A stretch of 8,946 bases of DNA, taken from NCBI GenBank assembly GCA_031396505.1, contig JANNKX010000158.1, positions 1 through 8,946 on the forward strand. Reading direction: 5' to 3'. The notes under the pieces were generated by a model, which saw only the letters and a list, made by a program, of their open reading frames with translations, made no database searches and was not told the origin of the DNA. Made by a program: the position numbers and the translations under genes. The DNA is from JAAFHS01 sp031396505 (GTDB lineage: Bacteria; Pseudomonadota; Alphaproteobacteria; Rhodobacterales; Rhodobacteraceae). Of this stretch, positions 7,050-8,946 are shown one piece after another. Position 1 is the first letter of the stretch. Every line of letters begins with the position of its first letter.

Positions 7050-7132
7050 AAAGGGGCACGCGTACCTGTAGCCGGCCAAACCCTTTTCGCTATCGCTTGA
7101 ACATTCGCGAAACATGCGAAACACTTGCCCCC

Positions 7133-7139
7133 AAAGGAG
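7133..7139 (+). promoter_or_regulatory. Shine-Dalgarno site fixing the start of the small membrane protein
   Basis: AAAGGAG eight bases before ATG 7148. It selects this start over an upstream in-frame TTG at 7097 that has no such site. A direct repeat GCGAAACA (7107-7114 and 7116-7123) lies just upstream; its meaning is unknown. Confidence 0.8.
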
Positions 7140-7147
7140 CTGCCCGC

Positions 7148-7423
7148 ATGACCCTGACCGAACTTTTGCTGTCGCAACTGGCCGATGTGTTCCGCATCGG
7201 GCTTGTGATCGCCCTTGTCTATACGGCATTGCGCAACAGGGCGGTGACGGGGATGGTGATCCCGCTGCTGGCGGGTATCGTCTTTATCGCGGTCATCATT
7301 CCGGCCACGCTGCCCGGCGTCGAACCCATGCCGCGCGCCGTGGGCGTGGGGATGGTCGCAAACCTGATCCTTGTCGCGGTGGCCATGGCGGGGGTCATGC
7401 TGTTGCGCCGTCTGCGCCGCTGA
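7148..7423 (+). CDS. Small integral membrane protein of unknown function
   Basis: 91 residues; I do not recognise the family. Three hydrophobic stretches are visible: about residues 14-28, 33-55 and 65-86. The first two are separated by a basic turn (RNR, 29-31), the second and third by a Pro-rich loop (LPGVEPMPR). The chain ends in a basic tail RRLRR. By the positive-inside rule both the 29-31 turn and the C-terminus would tend to be cytoplasmic, which suits three helices. The strong ribosome-binding site and G/C-biased third positions argue that it is a real gene. It converges on the response regulator gene with only 6 bp between the stop codons and no terminator between them. Its leader carries a perfect 11-bp hairpin. 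Confidence 0.75.
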   Translation: MTLTELLLSQLADVFRIGLVIALVYTALRNRAVTGMVIPLLAGIVFIAVIIPATLPGVEPMPRAVGVGMVANLILVAVAMAGVMLLRRLRR

Positions 7424-7429
7424 TGGTGT

Positions 7430-7816
7430 TCAGGTCAGCAGGCGCGCAACCTCGCGGCGCAGCTCCTGCACCGCAAAGGGTTTCAGGATAAAGCCGTCTG
7501 CGCCAAGGGCGATGCCCTTTTGCCGTTCCAGCGCCGATCCGCGCGCCGTCATCATCAGGATTTTCACAGACCCCAATGCAGGATCGCCCCGCACGTCGCG
7601 GCAGATGTCATAGCCCGATACTTCGGGCAGCATCACGTCCAGCAGCACAAGATCGGGGTGGGTATCGCGGATGCGCGCCATCGCTCGCCCGCCCGTCGCC
7701 ACATGGTCATGGGTCAGGCCGTGTCGCTGCATGATGTATCCGATGGCCTGCGCAATGTGATCGTCATCCTCAACGATCAGAACATGGTGGGGCTTGCGTG
7801 GGGCTTGGTCGGGCAT
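7430..7816 (-). CDS. Single-domain response regulator (CheY-like receiver)
   Basis: 128 residues, a receiver domain with no output domain. VLIVEDDDHI gives the acidic pocket (Glu16, Asp17, Asp18). LVLLDVMLP carries the phospho-acceptor Asp60. Thr90 (LMMTAR) and Lys112 (ILKPF) complete the conserved set. It therefore probably works as a phosphorylation-dependent protein-binding switch or phosphorelay shuttle. No histidine kinase is present here, so the partner is unknown. Start ATG 7816 is preceded by GAGGA at 7821-7825. The frame stays open further upstream, but that part reads through a terminator and has no receiver homology. Upstream on the same strand lies the MFS gene, separated by a strong hairpin, so the regulator is probably transcribed mainly on its own. 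Confidence 0.95.
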   Translation of the reverse strand: MPDQAPRKPHHVLIVEDDDHIAQAIGYIMQRHGLTHDHVATGGRAMARIRDTHPDLVLLDVMLPEVSGYDICRDVRGDPALGSVKILMMTARGSALERQKGIALGADGFILKPFAVQELRREVARLLT

Positions 7817-7849
7817 GGCGTCCTCAAGCACGCAGAAAACACTTTGGGG

Positions 7850-7880
7850 AAAAGGAATGGGCCGGGGTTTCCCCCGGCCC
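7850..7880 (-). terminator. Rho-independent terminator after the MFS gene
   Basis: On the minus strand, GGGCCGGGG pairs perfectly with CCCCGGCCC (plus 7859-7867 and 7872-7880) around a GAAA tetraloop. It is followed by ATTCCTTTT. It begins about 13 nt after the MFS stop codon at 7894-7896. The T tract is interrupted, but the 9-bp GC stem capped by a GNRA loop is strong. Confidence 0.8.
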
Positions 7881-7893
7881 AAAGGCAACAGTC

Positions 7894-8843
7894 TTAGCGG
7901 GCGTCGTCCGCAAAGATGTCTTTCTTGTGTGTGCCACCGGGCACGAACAGCATCCCGATCACAACCGTCATCAGGGCGACCACAATCGCATACCACAGAC
8001 CTGCATAGATGTTGCCGGACTGGGCGCTGATTGCGAACGCGGTTGCGGGCATCAACCCGCCGAACCAGCCGTTGCCAATGTGGTAGGGCAACGACAGACC
8101 GGAATAGCGGATGCGCGTCGGGAACAGTTCCACCAGCATTGCCGCAATCGGGCCGTAGACCATCGTCACAAGGATGATCAGGTAGGTCAGCACCGCAATC
8201 AACGTCAGCTTTTGCGCGGTGAAGATGTCGAGGAAGTTTTCAGCCTTAGCGATAGAGGTATTGTCGGCTGCAACCAGCGGATAACCCGCTGCTTTCAGCG
8301 CGTCGTTCAGCGCCTTTTCAAACGCACCCTTGACGCCATTTTCGGCTGCCAGTGTGGCCGCCGCCGCATCATACCCTGCCAGTGCCGCCGCCGGAACGGT
8401 TGCGCGGGCTGCGTCCAATGCCGCCTGAGCCGGGGCTACTGCCGCGGTGGCCGCATCAAGGGCTGCCTGGGCCGCGGTCTTGGCGGCCTCATCAGTGCCA
8501 GCTGCAACTTTCTTCAGCGCACCATCAGCCGTTGCTGCAACGGCCTTGGCAGCTGCCAGTGCCTTTTCAGCGTCGGTCAGCAGCGTCAGAACTGCCGCAT
8601 CTATTGCTGTCTTTGCCTCTTCCAAACCTGCCTTGGCTGCGTTGATCGCTGCGGTGTTGGCACCGGCGTCGTAGGCTGTGACTTCCGTCTCGCCGACTTT
8701 TACGGTTGTCATTGCACCGGCGGCGGCATCAACCGTGGTTGAATTAACCGATGTTCGCGACAGTTGTGCTTTTACAATGTCGCAAGAGTTGGTGAATTTG
8801 ACCGTGCCTGTCGGGTTGAACTGGAACGAGCAATCGGCAGGAT

Positions 8844-8844
<1 letters not shown>
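7894..8844 (-). CDS. MFS transporter, C-terminal part; N-terminal half missing at a junction
   Basis: About 316 codons of a major facilitator of the metabolite:H+ symporter (ProP/ShiA-like) type; the substrate cannot be told. The C-terminal hydrophobic segments are clear: LTLIAVLTYLIILVTMVYGPIAAMLVELF, then the conserved FPTRIRYSGLSLPYHIGNGWFGG and the following helix, then IYAGLWYAIVVALMTVVIGMLFV, ending KKDIFADDAR. Ahead of them is a non-membrane insert: a Cys-containing part (DCSFQFNPTGTVKFTNSCDI) typical of rhodobacterial homologues, then a very Ala-rich stretch of about 100 residues. The frame from an internal ATG at 8712 would give 272 residues, but homologous-looking sequence continues upstream of it to about 8844. 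The helices that should precede are absent because the sequence changes to an AspRS fragment. A terminator follows the gene. Confidence 0.88.
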
Positions 8845-8945
<101 letters not shown>

Positions 8946-8946
8946 C

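Noticed and set aside
7430..7996. Longer response regulator starting at 7996
   Set aside because: The added N-terminal residues read through the terminator hairpin and the MFS stop, and receiver homology begins only after ATG 7816, which has its own ribosome-binding site.
7894..8712. A complete 272-residue protein starting at ATG 8712 on the minus strand
   Set aside because: MFS-like sequence (CSFQFNP...SCDI) continues in frame upstream of this ATG, and the C-terminal helices need the missing N-terminal half. It is a fragment of a longer gene.

Overview
The window is GC-rich (third codon positions mostly G/C) and its gene content fits an alphaproteobacterium of the Rhodobacterales (Roseobacter/Rhodobacter group). 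The main pointers are the nadD-dacB pair, the DUF900 lipoprotein hydrolase, and an MFS carrier of the type with a Cys-containing loop insert that I associate with roseobacters. This assignment rests on recalled family resemblance, not a search.

Layout, left to right. 1-1620 (-): EttA-type ABC-F ATPase, running off the left edge. 1748-3049 (+): predicted lipoprotein with a DUF900-like alpha/beta hydrolase fold. 3051-3161: first copy of a two-hairpin intergenic repeat. 3130-4497 (-): retron-type reverse transcriptase whose last codons lie inside that repeat. 4498-4725: structured stretch between the divergent RT and nadD genes, with a candidate retron-like ncRNA. 4726-5331 (+): NadD. 5402-6874 (+): PBP4-type D-Ala-D-Ala carboxypeptidase with a Tat-like signal. 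6876-6985: second copy of the repeat. 7018-7049: perfect 11-bp hairpin. 7148-7423 (+): small membrane protein of unknown function. 7430-7816 (-): single-domain response regulator. 7850-7880: terminator. 7894-~8844 (-): C-terminal part of an MFS transporter with a long Ala-rich insert. ~8844-8945 (-): aspartyl-tRNA synthetase motif-2 fragment.

Most genes are ordinary housekeeping or envelope functions: translation-factor ABC-F, NAD synthesis, peptidoglycan trimming. Three things stand out. (1) A retron-like RT with a roughly 160-residue N-terminal extension sits between housekeeping genes, with possible RNA structure upstream and no recognisable effector gene beside it. (2) The two-hairpin repeat occurs twice, each copy starting 1 nt after a stop codon; both hairpins keep exactly 44 and 37 nt, and a loop in one hairpin is complementary to the other. 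(3) At about 8840-8850 the MFS reading frame changes abruptly to an AspRS core sequence in another frame. That looks like a chimeric join, most likely an assembly artefact at a contig end, so the last ~100 bases should not be trusted as native neighbourhood.

No tRNA, rRNA, CRISPR array or insertion sequence was recognised.
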